The position numbers were made by a program, and so were the translations under genes. A stretch of 64,000 nt of DNA, taken from assembly GCF_002940005.1 (NCBI RefSeq), contig NZ_MDEF01000008.1, one strand, 5' to 3'. The stretch comes from Xanthomonas hortorum. GTDB lineage: Bacteria; Pseudomonadota; Gammaproteobacteria; Xanthomonadales; Xanthomonadaceae. The notes under the pieces were generated by a model. It had not been told where the DNA came from. It worked only from the letters and a program-made list of their open reading frames with translations, and did not search any database. Shown in pieces: positions 17,226-25,946 of this stretch; the stretch's first letter is position 1, and each line of letters begins with the position of its first letter.

Positions 17226-18593
17226 TCAAACCAGCGCGATCGACTTGTTCTTGCGCTCGGCCAGACGCTTTTCCAGATAGTGGATGTTCTGCCCACCGGC
17301 CTGGAAGCCCTTGTCGCGCATGATGCGCTGCTGCAGCGGGATGTTGGTCTTGATGCCGTCCACCACCATCTCGCTCAGCGCCACGCGCATGCGCGCGATC
17401 GCGGTTTCGCGATCCGGGCCGTGCACGATCAGCTTGCCGATCATCGAGTCGTAATTCGGCGGCACCTTGTAGCCGGCGTAGATGTGCGTATCCACGCGCA
17501 CACCGGGGCCGCCGGGCGGATGGAACGCGGTGATCAGACCCGGGTTGGGCATGAAGGTTTCCGGGTCCTCGGCATTGATGCGGCATTCGATCGCATGCCC
17601 GCGCAGCACGATGTCGCTCTGCTTGATGGTGAGCTTCTGCCCGGCGGCAATGCGCAATTGCTCGCAGACCAGATCGATGCCGGTGATGCGCTCGGTGACC
17701 GGATGCTCCACCTGGATGCGGGTGTTCATTTCGATGAAGTAAAAACGCCCGTCTTCGAACAAGAATTCGAAGGTGCCGGCGCCGCGGTAGCCGATGCGGA
17801 TGCAGGCATCCACGCAGACCTTGCCGATCTCGTTGCGCAGTTCTTCGGTGATGCCCGGTGCCGGTGCTTCTTCCACCACTTTCTGGTGGCGGCGCTGCAT
17901 CGAGCAATCGCGTTCGCCCAGATGGATCGCACCGCCCTGGCCATCGGCAAGCACCTGGATTTCCACGTGACGCGGATTTTCCAGGAACTTCTCCATGTAG
18001 ACCTGATCGTTGCTGAAAGCGGCCTTGGCTTCGGACTTGGTGGTTTCGATGGCGGCCTTCAACGCGGCCTCCGAATGCACCACGCGCATGCCGCGCCCGC
18101 CGCCGCCGCCGGCGGCCTTGATGATCACCGGGTAGCCGATTTCGCGCGCCACCTTGGTGTTGGCGACGATGTCATCGCCCAGCGGGCCGCCCGAACCGGG
18201 CACGCACGGCACACCGGCGGCCTTCATCGCGCGGATCGCTTCCACCTTGTCGCCCATCAGGCGAATGGTGTCGGCCCTGGGGCCGATGAAGATGAAGCCG
18301 GATTCTTCCACGCGCTCGGCAAAGTCGGCGTTTTCCGACAGGAAGCCGTAGCCGGGATGGATGGCCTGCGCATCGGTCACCTCGGCCGCGGCGATCAACG
18401 CCGGGATATTGAGGTAACTGTCGCTGGAGGCCGCCGGGCCGATACACACCGACTCGTCGGCCATGGCCACGTGCTTGAGATTGCGGTCGACCGTGGAATG
18501 CACCGCGACCGTGCGGATGCCGAGCGTGTGACACGCGCGCAGGATGCGCAGCGCGATTTCACCTCGGTTGGCGATGACGATTTTATCGAGCAT
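17226..18593 (-). CDS. accC: Acetyl-CoA carboxylase, biotin carboxylase subunit
   Basis: ATP-dependent carboxylation of the biotin carried by AccB, the first half-reaction of malonyl-CoA synthesis. The 455 residues match the family. The ATP-grasp domain shows AAGGGGGRGMRVV, the metal and catalytic stretch EMNTRIQVEHPVTE, and the C-terminal domain ends normally. The ATG at 18593 (MLDKIVIANRGEIALRI) is standard. In front of it lie heptamer repeats instead of a ribosome-binding site, and the stop codon of the S23 gene lies 11 bp inside accC. Translation may therefore depend on coupling to that gene. Confidence 0.97.
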   Translation of the reverse strand: MLDKIVIANRGEIALRILRACHTLGIRTVAVHSTVDRNLKHVAMADESVCIGPAASSDSYLNIPALIAAAEVTDAQAIHPGYGFLSENADFAERVEESGFIFIGPRADTIRLMGDKVEAIRAMKAAGVPCVPGSGGPLGDDIVANTKVAREIGYPVIIKAAGGGGGRGMRVVHSEAALKAAIETTKSEAKAAFSNDQVYMEKFLENPRHVEIQVLADGQGGAIHLGERDCSMQRRHQKVVEEAPAPGITEELRNEIGKVCVDACIRIGYRGAGTFEFLFEDGRFYFIEMNTRIQVEHPVTERITGIDLVCEQLRIAAGQKLTIKQSDIVLRGHAIECRINAEDPETFMPNPGLITAFHPPGGPGVRVDTHIYAGYKVPPNYDSMIGKLIVHGPDRETAIARMRVALSEMVVDGIKTNIPLQQRIMRDKGFQAGGQNIHYLEKRLAERKNKSIALV

Positions 18594-19017
18594 GGGATTC
18601 GGGATTCGAGAAGGGGGATTCGTAGAGGGCGCCGGGCTCGCGCAGATGTCGCGATTCGTCCAGCGTGCGGATCAATGCATTGAGCCTGGCAAACGTGCGA
18701 TTCAAGAGATCCAGAGTTGCCGTATCGGGCGAACCGAACTGCAGCCGTGTTGCGATCTGCAGCTGCGTGTCCAATTCCGCCAGCGAACCCCGCGCTATCG
18801 ACAGATAACGGAGGTAGTCGGCGGTAGAGCGCCGCGCGGCACCTTCGGCGATGTTGGAAGGCACGCTGATCGCCGCGCGCCGCATCTGTGCCGTCAGTCC
18901 GAAGCGTTCGGAATCAGGAAAGTCGTGGCTCAGACGGTAGATCGCTTCGACAAGCGACATCGCATCGCGCCATACCATCAGGCGCTCATGCGGTCGCTCT
19001 TGCGAATCCCGAATCAC
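18583..19017 (-). CDS. Four-helix-bundle (S23/23S rRNA intervening-sequence) protein
   Basis: A 144-residue protein of the S23 family: VWRDAMSLVEAIYRL, FPDSERFGLTAQMRRAAISVPSNIAEGAAR and YLRYLSIARGSLAELDTQL are the family's core helices. Relatives were first seen in intervening sequences of 23S rRNA genes; many are free-standing and their job is unknown, although some work with retroelements. The gene is wedged between accB and accC. Its first and last codons run into GAATCCC-type heptamer repeats, and it overlaps accC by 11 bp. The start could be residue 1 or the Met at residue 14. Confidence 0.85.
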   Translation of the reverse strand: MIRDSQERPHERLMVWRDAMSLVEAIYRLSHDFPDSERFGLTAQMRRAAISVPSNIAEGAARRSTADYLRYLSIARGSLAELDTQLQIATRLQFGSPDTATLDLLNRTFARLNALIRTLDESRHLREPGALYESPFSNPESHAR

Positions 19018-19037
19018 GACTCTCCAATCCCCGCCGT

Positions 19038-19523
19038 TCAGCCGATCACAAACAACGGCTGATCGAATTCCACTGGCTGACCGGTCTCGCCGAGGATGGC
19101 CACGATGGTGCCGGAGACGTCGGCTTCGATCGGGTTGAACATCTTCATCGCCTCGATGATCGCCAGCGTTTCGCCGGCCTTGACCTGCTGGCCGACGGTG
19201 ACGAAGGCCGGCTTGTCCGGGGCCGGCGAGATGTAGAACGTGCCGACCATCGGCGCGCGCAGCACGTGGCCTTCCGGCAAGGCGGGGCCCTGCTTGGCAC
19301 CGCCGGTTGAGGCTTCGGTGGGCGACTGCATCGGCATGGCGGCTGCGGCCGGGGCCTGCGCGAGCGGAGCGGGTGCGTACTGCTGCACCGGCGCGCTGAC
19401 CACGGTCGTGCCCTTGGGCACGCGCGCCAGACGCACGCTTTCTTCGCCTTCCTTGATCTCGATTTCGGCGAGATTGGATTCTTCGAGCAGGTCGATCAGT
19501 TTCTTGATTTTGCGGAGATCCAT
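19038..19523 (-). CDS. accB: Acetyl-CoA carboxylase biotin carboxyl carrier protein
   Basis: The 161-residue carrier that swings biotin between AccC and the carboxyltransferase. The N-terminal helical segment (MDLRKIKKLIDLLEESNLAEIEI) is typical, an Ala/Pro linker follows, and the C-terminal biotinyl domain contains EAMKM with the biotinylated lysine at residue 127. It lies between aroQ and the S23/accC genes on one strand, the usual aroQ-accB-accC order. Confidence 0.97.
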   Translation of the reverse strand: MDLRKIKKLIDLLEESNLAEIEIKEGEESVRLARVPKGTTVVSAPVQQYAPAPLAQAPAAAAMPMQSPTEASTGGAKQGPALPEGHVLRAPMVGTFYISPAPDKPAFVTVGQQVKAGETLAIIEAMKMFNPIEADVSGTIVAILGETGQPVEFDQPLFVIG

Positions 19524-19620
19524 ACGGGCCTCATGAGGTGAATCGGTGGGGAGTGCCGGCGGTTGCCGGCGGAATGGGGTTAGCGCGTCGGCACAGGCGC
19601 CGGCGGCGGCAATGCGGGTG

Positions 19621-20067
19621 TCATGCGTCGCGCTCCAGCCGCGCGATCGCCGCTTCCAGCGCCAGCCGGTAGCTGTCTGCGCCGAAGCCGCAGATCACCC
19701 CGTCGGCCTTGTCGCTGAGATAGCTGTGGTGCCGGAACGGCTCGCGCGCATGCGGGTTGGACAGATGGATTTCCACGAACGGCAAGCCCACGGCCAGCAG
19801 CGCATCGCGCAGCGCCACCGAGGTGTGGGTGAAGGCGGCCGGGTTGATCAGGATGTAGGCGGTGCCGTCTTCGCGCGCTGCGTGGATGCGCTCCACCAGC
19901 ACGTGCTCGGCGTTGGACTGCAGGCAGGCCAACGTGTGCCCGGCCGCCTGCGCGCGGTCCACCAGGGCCGCATCGATCTGCGCCAGTGTGGTGCGCCCGT
20001 AGACCTCCGGCTCGCGGGTGCCGAGCAGGTTGAGGTTGGGGCCATGCAACAGCAGCAGGTGAGCCAT
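19621..20067 (-). CDS. aroQ: Type II 3-dehydroquinate dehydratase
   Basis: Third step of the shikimate pathway, dehydration of 3-dehydroquinate. The 148 residues are typical of the dodecameric type II enzyme. Motifs: HGPNLNLLGTREPEVYG with the catalytic tyrosine, INPAAFTHTSVALRDAL, and EIHLSNPHAREPFRHHSYLS with the active-site histidine. It is first in an operon with accB and accC; 97 bp separate it from accB. Confidence 0.96.
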   Translation of the reverse strand: MAHLLLLHGPNLNLLGTREPEVYGRTTLAQIDAALVDRAQAAGHTLACLQSNAEHVLVERIHAAREDGTAYILINPAAFTHTSVALRDALLAVGLPFVEIHLSNPHAREPFRHHSYLSDKADGVICGFGADSYRLALEAAIARLERDA

Positions 20068-20380
20068 GACATCGGGGAGAGCGGAAAGGTCGGAAGTCTG
20101 CGCGATGTGGCCGATGCTGTCCAGATAGGCGAAGTTAGGCTTGTTTTAAACGAATGATTGAAATTTCCCGGTCATCTGCCCTGGAGCGAGCACGCGGAGC
20201 CTTGTGTGGTGGCATTTTCGCGGTAGGCACTTGAACGCTGCCCGTCGACTGGTGCCGTGCGGCCGTTTGCTCAATCGTCGTCGGCTTGTTTAGTTTGCCG
20301 CGCACCGTGTGGACTGGCAGCAGCGGGCAGGGAGATCAGCGACGTTGTGTGCGCGGAGCGTCGCTCCTCAGCGCCATCGC

Positions 20381-20590
20381 TCAGCCGCGCGACCCAGCTC
20401 CGCCGGTCAACGCGCGGATGCTGCCGGCGTCGGCCTGGTGGACCGGATTGCATACCAGCAGGATCAGATCGGTGCGGCCCTCCACTGCGAAGGAGGAATA
20501 TTCCATTTCGATCTCGCCAAGGATGGGCGACGCAACGCGGCAGCAGTTGGGGTGGCAACCGAGCGGTCTGGGGTTGCTGGCCGATATCGC
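20381..20590 (-). pseudogene. Remnant of an MmyB-type XRE regulator (C-terminus)
   Basis: Read on the minus strand, about 35 codons ending at a TGA at 20381-20383 give ILGEIEMEYSSFAVEGRTDL followed by ILLVCNPV. This is the C-terminal beta pattern of MmyB-like ligand-binding domains of XRE regulators. Upstream the match continues only in another frame and no start or helix-turn-helix can be found. I take it as a decayed, frameshifted fragment. The rest of the 782-bp gap 20068-20849 shows nothing recognisable. Confidence 0.45.
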
Positions 20591-20849
20591 GCAACCGGCG
20601 TATTACGCGGGCCGCTGAGTCGGCACCGCAATCGCTGTGCGGCCGCAGATTGCGTGCGGCCGCGCAGCGATCAAGGCTGGCAGAGAGCGTGCGTGTGTGA
20701 GTGCGAAGGCATCCAGCACACCTGCGTGCCAGACGCGTTGTCTGTGCGCTTGCGCAGCCTCTTAATCGACTTGCGCATATCACTTCATCCGGCAACGCGC
20801 ACAAGCACTCCACACCAAACGCAGCGCTCACACAGCGCGTGGCGATAGC

Positions 20850-23192
20850 TCACCGCGCTGCGCGCAACAACGCATCCTCGGTGATGGCATTGGTCAGCAC
20901 GGTCGGCAATACCGCCGGTGGTGTGCCGGGCCCGTAGACCACGTACAACGGCACACCGACCGCCTGGTGCTGGTCGAGGAAGGCGCTGATCTTGGGGTCG
21001 ACGTTGGTCCAGTCGCCCTTCATGTAGACCGCATCGACACGGCGCAATGCATCGCGGAACTCGGCGCTGCTCAGCACGTTCTTTTCGTTGGCCTTGCAGG
21101 TCACGCACCAGTCGGCGGTCATGTTGACGAACACCACGCGGTTGTCTGCGCGCAGGCGGTCGAGCAATTGCGGCGAGAACGTCACCACGCCTTCGGCGGC
21201 GGTGGCGGCCGGCAGGCTGAGGCGGGTGACTGCCACCACCGGCACGATGGCCAGCACCAGCATCACCGCAGCCAACCCCATGCCGATGCGATGGCTCTTC
21301 CAGCGGCTGCGCTCGAAGCAGAACAGGCCCAGCGCCAACAGGGTGGCGCCGACTAGCATCAGTGCCAGCGCATCCACGCCGCGCTGCTTGCCCAGCACCC
21401 ACAACAACCAGATCGCGGTGAGATACATCGGGAACGCCAGCACCTGCTTGAGCATTTCCATCCACGCGCCGGGCGTGGGCAGGCGCCGCGCCAGCGAGGG
21501 AATGAAGCCGATCAGCAGGAACGGCAGCGCCAGTCCCAGGCCCAGCGCCAGGAACACCAGCATCGCCAGCAGCGCAGGCGCGGTGAACGCATACGCCAGG
21601 GCGGTGCCCATGAACGGGGCGATGCAGGGGCTTGCCACCACGCAGGCCAGCACGCCGGTGAAGAAATCGCCCAGCGGGCCATTGCGCGAGGCCAGCGACT
21701 GACCGATACCGCCCAGATTGCTGCTCAGCGTAAACACGCCCGACAGGCTCAGGCCCACCGCAAACATCAGATACGCCAGCGCGGCGACAAACCAAGGCTG
21801 CTGCAGCTGGAAGCCCCAGCCGGCCGCTTGCCCGGCCGCACGCAGGCCGATCACCAGCCCACCGATCGCCGCAAACGACACCAGCACGCCCAGCGAATAC
21901 CAGATGGCATGGCTGCGCGCATGGCTGCGGCTCTCGCCGCTATGCGCCAGGCCCAGCACCTTCAGCGACAGGATCGGCAGCACGCACGGCATCAGGTTCA
22001 AGATCAACCCGCCGAGCAGCGCCAGCACCAGCATGGCCAGCAGGCCTTTTTCGGTATGCGGCGGCTGGGTGCGTTGCGGGTTGCCGGCCGAGGCGTCGGC
22101 AGCCGGGGCTGTGCTGGCGTCGGGCCTTGCGGCAGGTGCCGGTTCGCTGGGCGTCTGCCCGGCGGCCAGCGGCGAAATCATCAGCGGTGCGGTCTGCGCC
22201 TGGTTTTGCGGCGACACCGTGCCGGGCGGCAACTCCAGCGCGACGCGGCGGGTCATCGGCGGGTAGCAGATGCCGTCGGTCTGGCAGCCCTGGAAGGTCG
22301 CTACCAATGTCACCTTTGCCGGATCTGCGTGGTCGCGCAGCAGCGGCAGGGTGACTTCGGCCTGGTCGAAATACACCACCACATCGCCGAAATGCTCGTC
22401 GCGGTGCGCTTTGCCCTGCGGCCAGCGCGGCAGCCCGGTCCGCACGCCGCCGGCGCCTTCCAGTGCTAGCGAGGTGCGGTCGCGGTAGATGTAATAGCCG
22501 GGCGCCGGGGTGAAGCGCAGCAACAGGCTGTTGCCGTCGCCGACGATGGCTTCGAAGCTGAAGGCCTGCTCGGCCGGCAGCGGCAGTGCGTCCACGCCAG
22601 CTGCCTGGCCGGGGCTGCCGAACAGGCGCGGGGCGGCGGCCGGGGCACGCGGCACCAGCGACCCCAGGTTTTCGCGCTGTGCGGCAGGCGCAGCGGCGGC
22701 GGGCGAGGGCGAGGCTGCCGAAGCATCGGGCAGGCTCACGCGCAGTTCGCGACGCTGCGGCGGGTAGCACACGCCGGCATCGGCGCAGCCCTGGTACTGC
22801 ACCTGCAACACGGCGGTTTGCAGCGCAGGCTCGGCCTTGCCGGCCAGCTTGGCCTGCAGCTGCTTGCGGTAGGTCTGCACCTGGCCGAAGAACTCATCGT
22901 GCTTGCTTTGCCCTTCCGGCAGCGCCAGTTCCCCGGCGGCAAAGCCTTGCCCGGCTTTGACGCTGATGCGGTGGCGATACAGGTAATAGCCCGGCGCGAT
23001 CTTCCAGCTCAGCGCGATGCTGTCGCGGCTATCGGCCGTGGCACTCAGCGTGAATGCCTGATCCACCGGCAGCAGGTCGGCCTCGGTGACGGCGGCCTGC
23101 GCGGGCAATGGCGCCACCAGCGCCAGCGGGGCGGCGAACAACGGTACGGCCAGCAATGCGCAGCGGGCGATCCAGCGGGACAGAGACTTCAT
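20850..23192 (-). CDS. dsbD: Thiol:disulfide interchange protein DsbD with doubled N-terminal domain
   Basis: Transfers electrons from cytoplasmic thioredoxin across the inner membrane to periplasmic reductases. After a signal peptide come two DsbD-alpha-like domains. The first has YYLYRHRI and QGCADAGVCYPP; the second has YYIYRDRT and QGCQTDGICYPP. The transmembrane core (about residues 390-640) has the redox pair in LMPCVLP and ASPCIAPF. The C-terminal thioredoxin-like domain has DWCVTCK. At 780 residues it is longer than the E. coli protein (about 565) because of the extra domain. It is five bases from cutA, with which it forms an operon. Confidence 0.95.
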   Translation of the reverse strand: MKSLSRWIARCALLAVPLFAAPLALVAPLPAQAAVTEADLLPVDQAFTLSATADSRDSIALSWKIAPGYYLYRHRISVKAGQGFAAGELALPEGQSKHDEFFGQVQTYRKQLQAKLAGKAEPALQTAVLQVQYQGCADAGVCYPPQRRELRVSLPDASAASPSPAAAAPAAQRENLGSLVPRAPAAAPRLFGSPGQAAGVDALPLPAEQAFSFEAIVGDGNSLLLRFTPAPGYYIYRDRTSLALEGAGGVRTGLPRWPQGKAHRDEHFGDVVVYFDQAEVTLPLLRDHADPAKVTLVATFQGCQTDGICYPPMTRRVALELPPGTVSPQNQAQTAPLMISPLAAGQTPSEPAPAARPDASTAPAADASAGNPQRTQPPHTEKGLLAMLVLALLGGLILNLMPCVLPILSLKVLGLAHSGESRSHARSHAIWYSLGVLVSFAAIGGLVIGLRAAGQAAGWGFQLQQPWFVAALAYLMFAVGLSLSGVFTLSSNLGGIGQSLASRNGPLGDFFTGVLACVVASPCIAPFMGTALAYAFTAPALLAMLVFLALGLGLALPFLLIGFIPSLARRLPTPGAWMEMLKQVLAFPMYLTAIWLLWVLGKQRGVDALALMLVGATLLALGLFCFERSRWKSHRIGMGLAAVMLVLAIVPVVAVTRLSLPAATAAEGVVTFSPQLLDRLRADNRVVFVNMTADWCVTCKANEKNVLSSAEFRDALRRVDAVYMKGDWTNVDPKISAFLDQHQAVGVPLYVVYGPGTPPAVLPTVLTNAITEDALLRAAR

Positions 23193-23197
23193 GGACG

Positions 23198-23530
23198 TCA
23201 GGATTCCTTGCGGGTTTCGGCCCGGACCCAGTCGAGATACGCCGGCAGCCCGGCGCTGGCTTGGACCGCAACCGCCTCCGGCAGTTCATACGGATGCAAC
23301 GCCTGCAGCCGCGCGATGGCGTCGGGCAGGCGGTCTTCCCAGGTCTTGATCAACAGCTGCACTTCCTGACTGCGCTCGATCGCCCCATTCCAGCGGTACA
23401 GCGACTGCACGCCGGGCACCTGCGTGACGCAGGCGGCCAGGCGCTCGTTGAGCAACACATGCGCAATGCGATCGGCGCTGTCGGCATCCGGGCAGGTACT
23501 GAACAACACATGGAGGGAAGAGGCGCTCAC
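23198..23530 (-). CDS. cutA: Divalent-cation tolerance protein CutA
   Basis: A 110-residue member of the trimeric CutA1 family, linked to copper tolerance in E. coli but of uncertain molecular role. Family signatures are STCPDADSADRIAHVLLNERLAACV, YRWNGAIE and HPYELPE. The start is taken at a GTG (23530) because it gives the normal length; the frame stays open upstream without family similarity. It directly precedes dsbD, a common partner. Confidence 0.92.
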   Translation of the reverse strand: MSASSLHVLFSTCPDADSADRIAHVLLNERLAACVTQVPGVQSLYRWNGAIERSQEVQLLIKTWEDRLPDAIARLQALHPYELPEAVAVQASAGLPAYLDWVRAETRKES

Positions 23531-23804
23531 GTAGCTGCGCAGTGTAATCTTCCGCTTACGCGGGATCGACCGCACGTTCCGGAACGCGGCGTTGACTCCG
23601 CGGAATACAGCTTCCGGCAATCGATGCGGGCAGCGTATTGGCAGTCGGGCGCTGATGACCGGCAAGGTTCGGTGCGATGACCGGCTGCGCGGGAGCGCCA
23701 CCGCTGCGGTGGTCCAGGGCGCGAATGAACGTCGGCCTGGAAATGTCACCAGGCCGGCATTCGAGCTGCATCCGAAGCCGATTGGCCGGTGAACCATATA
23801 CACC

Positions 23805-23887
23805 GGCCCGACGCACTGGGCGCCGGGCCAGGATGGATCAATATGCCTCGGCCCGACGCCTCAAGCTCCGGGCCGGGATGGATCAAT
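23805..23887. repeat. Paired hairpins and a short duplication at the 3' end of the endonuclease gene
   Basis: Two GGCCCG...CGGGCC stem-loops stand side by side. A near-identical 18-bp copy (GGGCC[AG]GGATGGATCAAT) is present at 23825-23842 and at 23870-23887; the second overlaps the stop codon of the endonuclease gene. The hairpins could act as a weak terminator for that gene. The remaining gap 23531-23804 holds nothing recognisable. Confidence 0.5.
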
Positions 23888-25676
23888 TGGCCAGCTGGCA
23901 GCTGGCCGGCTTGGCCGAGGTGAACAGGCTCGATGTCGCCCATTCGGGGTGATCCACGAACGGATTGCGGTTGCCCTGGAAGCTGAAGACCACCTGGTTG
24001 CGCGCACGTTCGGCATCGTCCGGCGGGTCGGCCTGGTGCCAGGCCAGCAGCGTGGACAACAACCCCATATAGGCCGGGGAGGCGGAGGTCTGCACGATCT
24101 TGCTGCGGTCGTCGGTGAGCTCCAGGTCCGGCTCGGACTGCCCTGTGGCCGCATCAAGGCCGCCCTCGTAGCGGATCGCCATGTACATCACCGCGCGCGC
24201 CATGTCGCCCTTGCGCTTGCCCCACACTTCGAAGGTGCCACCGTTGCCGTCGGGCGTGCGCACCCAGTTGGAATTGCCCGGATAGCGCCCGCTGCCGCCG
24301 CCACTGCCGTCGTTGACCTCGGTGACCCGCTCGCCGCAACTGCTGGTGCAGGTGGCGTAGGGCTTGTTGCCGCGGTCGGCGTTGAAGGCGGTGTCGGTCA
24401 GATACAGCATGTGGGTGTCGGTGTAGGGCGCATACGGCAATCCCTTGTCGCCGCTGGCACTGCCGAAGCCCAGCGAGTTGGGCCAGGTGTGCTCGCGGTT
24501 GTAGGTCAGCCCGCTGCCGGTGCCGGCGCGGTCGCTGCCCTTGGCATAGCTGCGGTTGCGGTAGGCGTCCAGGATCCGGCCGCTGTTGTTGGGGTCCTCG
24601 TCGGCCATTTCCAGGATGGTCCAGGTGCTGGTGCCCGAGCCGCTGTACGGGTAGACCGTGTGGCCCTTGATCACGGTGTGCAGCGAGCAACGCAGCTGGC
24701 TGGCATTGGCAGTGTTCACCCGCGAGTAGTAGCCGGTGCCGCCGCCGCTGGCCGTGGCCACGGTGAAGGCGATGGACTGGTTGGCGGCCGGGCTCAGCCC
24801 GCTGGCGTCGCGGATGGCGCTGGCGGTGATCGCCAGGGTGCAGCGCTCGCCACCCACCAGGGCGGTATTGGTGGACAGGCTGAAGCGGGTACCGCTGGCC
24901 GGGTAGCTCAGCGCCACCGTGCCGGAGCTGGCGCAGCTCAGCGCGAAGGCGCCGCTGCTCAGCGTCACCGCCTTGCTGAAGCCCACGCTCAGATCGCCGG
25001 CCGCCGGGAAGTTGGTGGCGGCCTGGGTCGGGGTGGTGCTGGTGATCGAAGGCGCAGCGCCGGTTTCGCCGCCACCGCCGCTGCCGTTGAAGGTCTGGCC
25101 GCGATTGCAGGCGCCAAACGTCTGCGCCGACGAGCCGGCCCAGCTGAAGTTGGGCGCGCTGCTGCCGGTGCCGGTGAGTTGCAGCGAACTGCCGACCGCG
25201 CTGCTGTTGCTCTCGCTGACCGGCAGGTTCTGGCTGGTGACGCCGGCGGCGGGGCCACCGCTGGCGGTAATGGCGCCTTCGTAACTGAGGAACTGCACCA
25301 GCTGCCCGTTCGGGTCGACCAGCGCCACGCCGTCGTTGGGCCCGTTCTGCACGCCGTTGCTGGCATAGCTGACCGTGGCCACGCGCACCTGGCTGCCGCA
25401 GCTGACCAGGCTGCCGGCCGGCACTGCCGTGTTGGCATAGACCGTGGCCGCGCTCGGCGCGCTGCCGTTGTACAGATAGATGCGGTAGCCGCTCAGCGAT
25501 TCGCCGGCGGTGGCCACCACTTCCACGCCTTCGCCGCTGTCGCCGGAAGCGCCCGCGTCGTCGTAATGCAGTTCGTTGATGAACACCGCGGCGTGGGCGG
25601 TGGGGACGGCCAGTGCGACCGCACAGGCCAGGGGAAGCACGCAGCTCAGGGACACAGCACGGGACGGCAACCTCAT
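23883..25676 (-). CDS. Secreted endonuclease I family nuclease with lamin-tail and Ig-like domains
   Basis: A 597-residue exported nuclease. The ATG at 25676, preceded by AAGGAG, starts a signal peptide (MRLPSRAVSLSCVLPLACAV, cleavage near AHA). Domains in order: a lamin-tail-like domain (AVFINELHYDDAGASGDSGEG), a Big_5-type Ig-like domain (about residues 225-335, PTQAATNFPAAGDLSVGFS), and an endonuclease I domain with the beta-beta-alpha-metal signature YNREHTWPNS. Such enzymes degrade DNA outside the cell, giving phosphate or freeing the cell from extracellular DNA. It is probably secreted, but the route cannot be seen. Confidence 0.9.
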   Translation of the reverse strand: MRLPSRAVSLSCVLPLACAVALAVPTAHAAVFINELHYDDAGASGDSGEGVEVVATAGESLSGYRIYLYNGSAPSAATVYANTAVPAGSLVSCGSQVRVATVSYASNGVQNGPNDGVALVDPNGQLVQFLSYEGAITASGGPAAGVTSQNLPVSESNSSAVGSSLQLTGTGSSAPNFSWAGSSAQTFGACNRGQTFNGSGGGGETGAAPSITSTTPTQAATNFPAAGDLSVGFSKAVTLSSGAFALSCASSGTVALSYPASGTRFSLSTNTALVGGERCTLAITASAIRDASGLSPAANQSIAFTVATASGGGTGYYSRVNTANASQLRCSLHTVIKGHTVYPYSGSGTSTWTILEMADEDPNNSGRILDAYRNRSYAKGSDRAGTGSGLTYNREHTWPNSLGFGSASGDKGLPYAPYTDTHMLYLTDTAFNADRGNKPYATCTSSCGERVTEVNDGSGGGSGRYPGNSNWVRTPDGNGGTFEVWGKRKGDMARAVMYMAIRYEGGLDAATGQSEPDLELTDDRSKIVQTSASPAYMGLLSTLLAWHQADPPDDAERARNQVVFSFQGNRNPFVDHPEWATSSLFTSAKPASCQLAN

Positions 25677-25801
25677 CGACAGCTCCTTGTGATCGGGGAA
25701 TGCGTTGCCGACTGTAAAACGTGCGCATGACAATCGGTGGAACCTGGTTCCAATTCGGCCCCTGTATTCGAGAGGGCGTCGAAATTTTTTTGCCCCCAGC
25801 C

Positions 25802-25829
25802 CTTGAAAGCCGCCCGCGCAGCACAATCT
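25802..25829 (+). promoter_or_regulatory. Heat-shock (sigma-32 type) promoter of groESL
   Basis: CTTGAAA at 25802-25808 equals the sigma-32 -35 consensus. After 13 bp, CACAATCT at 25822-25829 is a partial -10 match. It lies about 120 bp before groES and just upstream of the CIRCE element. Confidence 0.6.
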
Positions 25830-25869
25830 CTGGCCCGCACCCGCTCTGTCGGGTTTTTTCCGCGCTGTG

Positions 25870-25896
25870 CTGGCAGTCGTCACATACGAGTGCTAA
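25870..25896 (+). promoter_or_regulatory. CIRCE operator (HrcA binding site)
   Basis: The right half GAGTGCTAA is perfect (25888-25896). The spacer is exactly nine bases, and the left half CTGGCAGTC (25870-25878) matches six of nine consensus positions. Spacing and location before groES fit HrcA repression. Confidence 0.8.
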
Positions 25897-25946
25897 CATC
25901 GCCGATAATTTCCAGACCAATCAATCACTTAAGAGGGTCTTTCTCT

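Noticed and set aside
23949..25730. 593-codon plus-strand frame opposite the endonuclease gene
   Set aside because: Ala/Gly/Val-rich antisense shadow without start signal or known domains; the minus strand encodes a complete endonuclease I protein.
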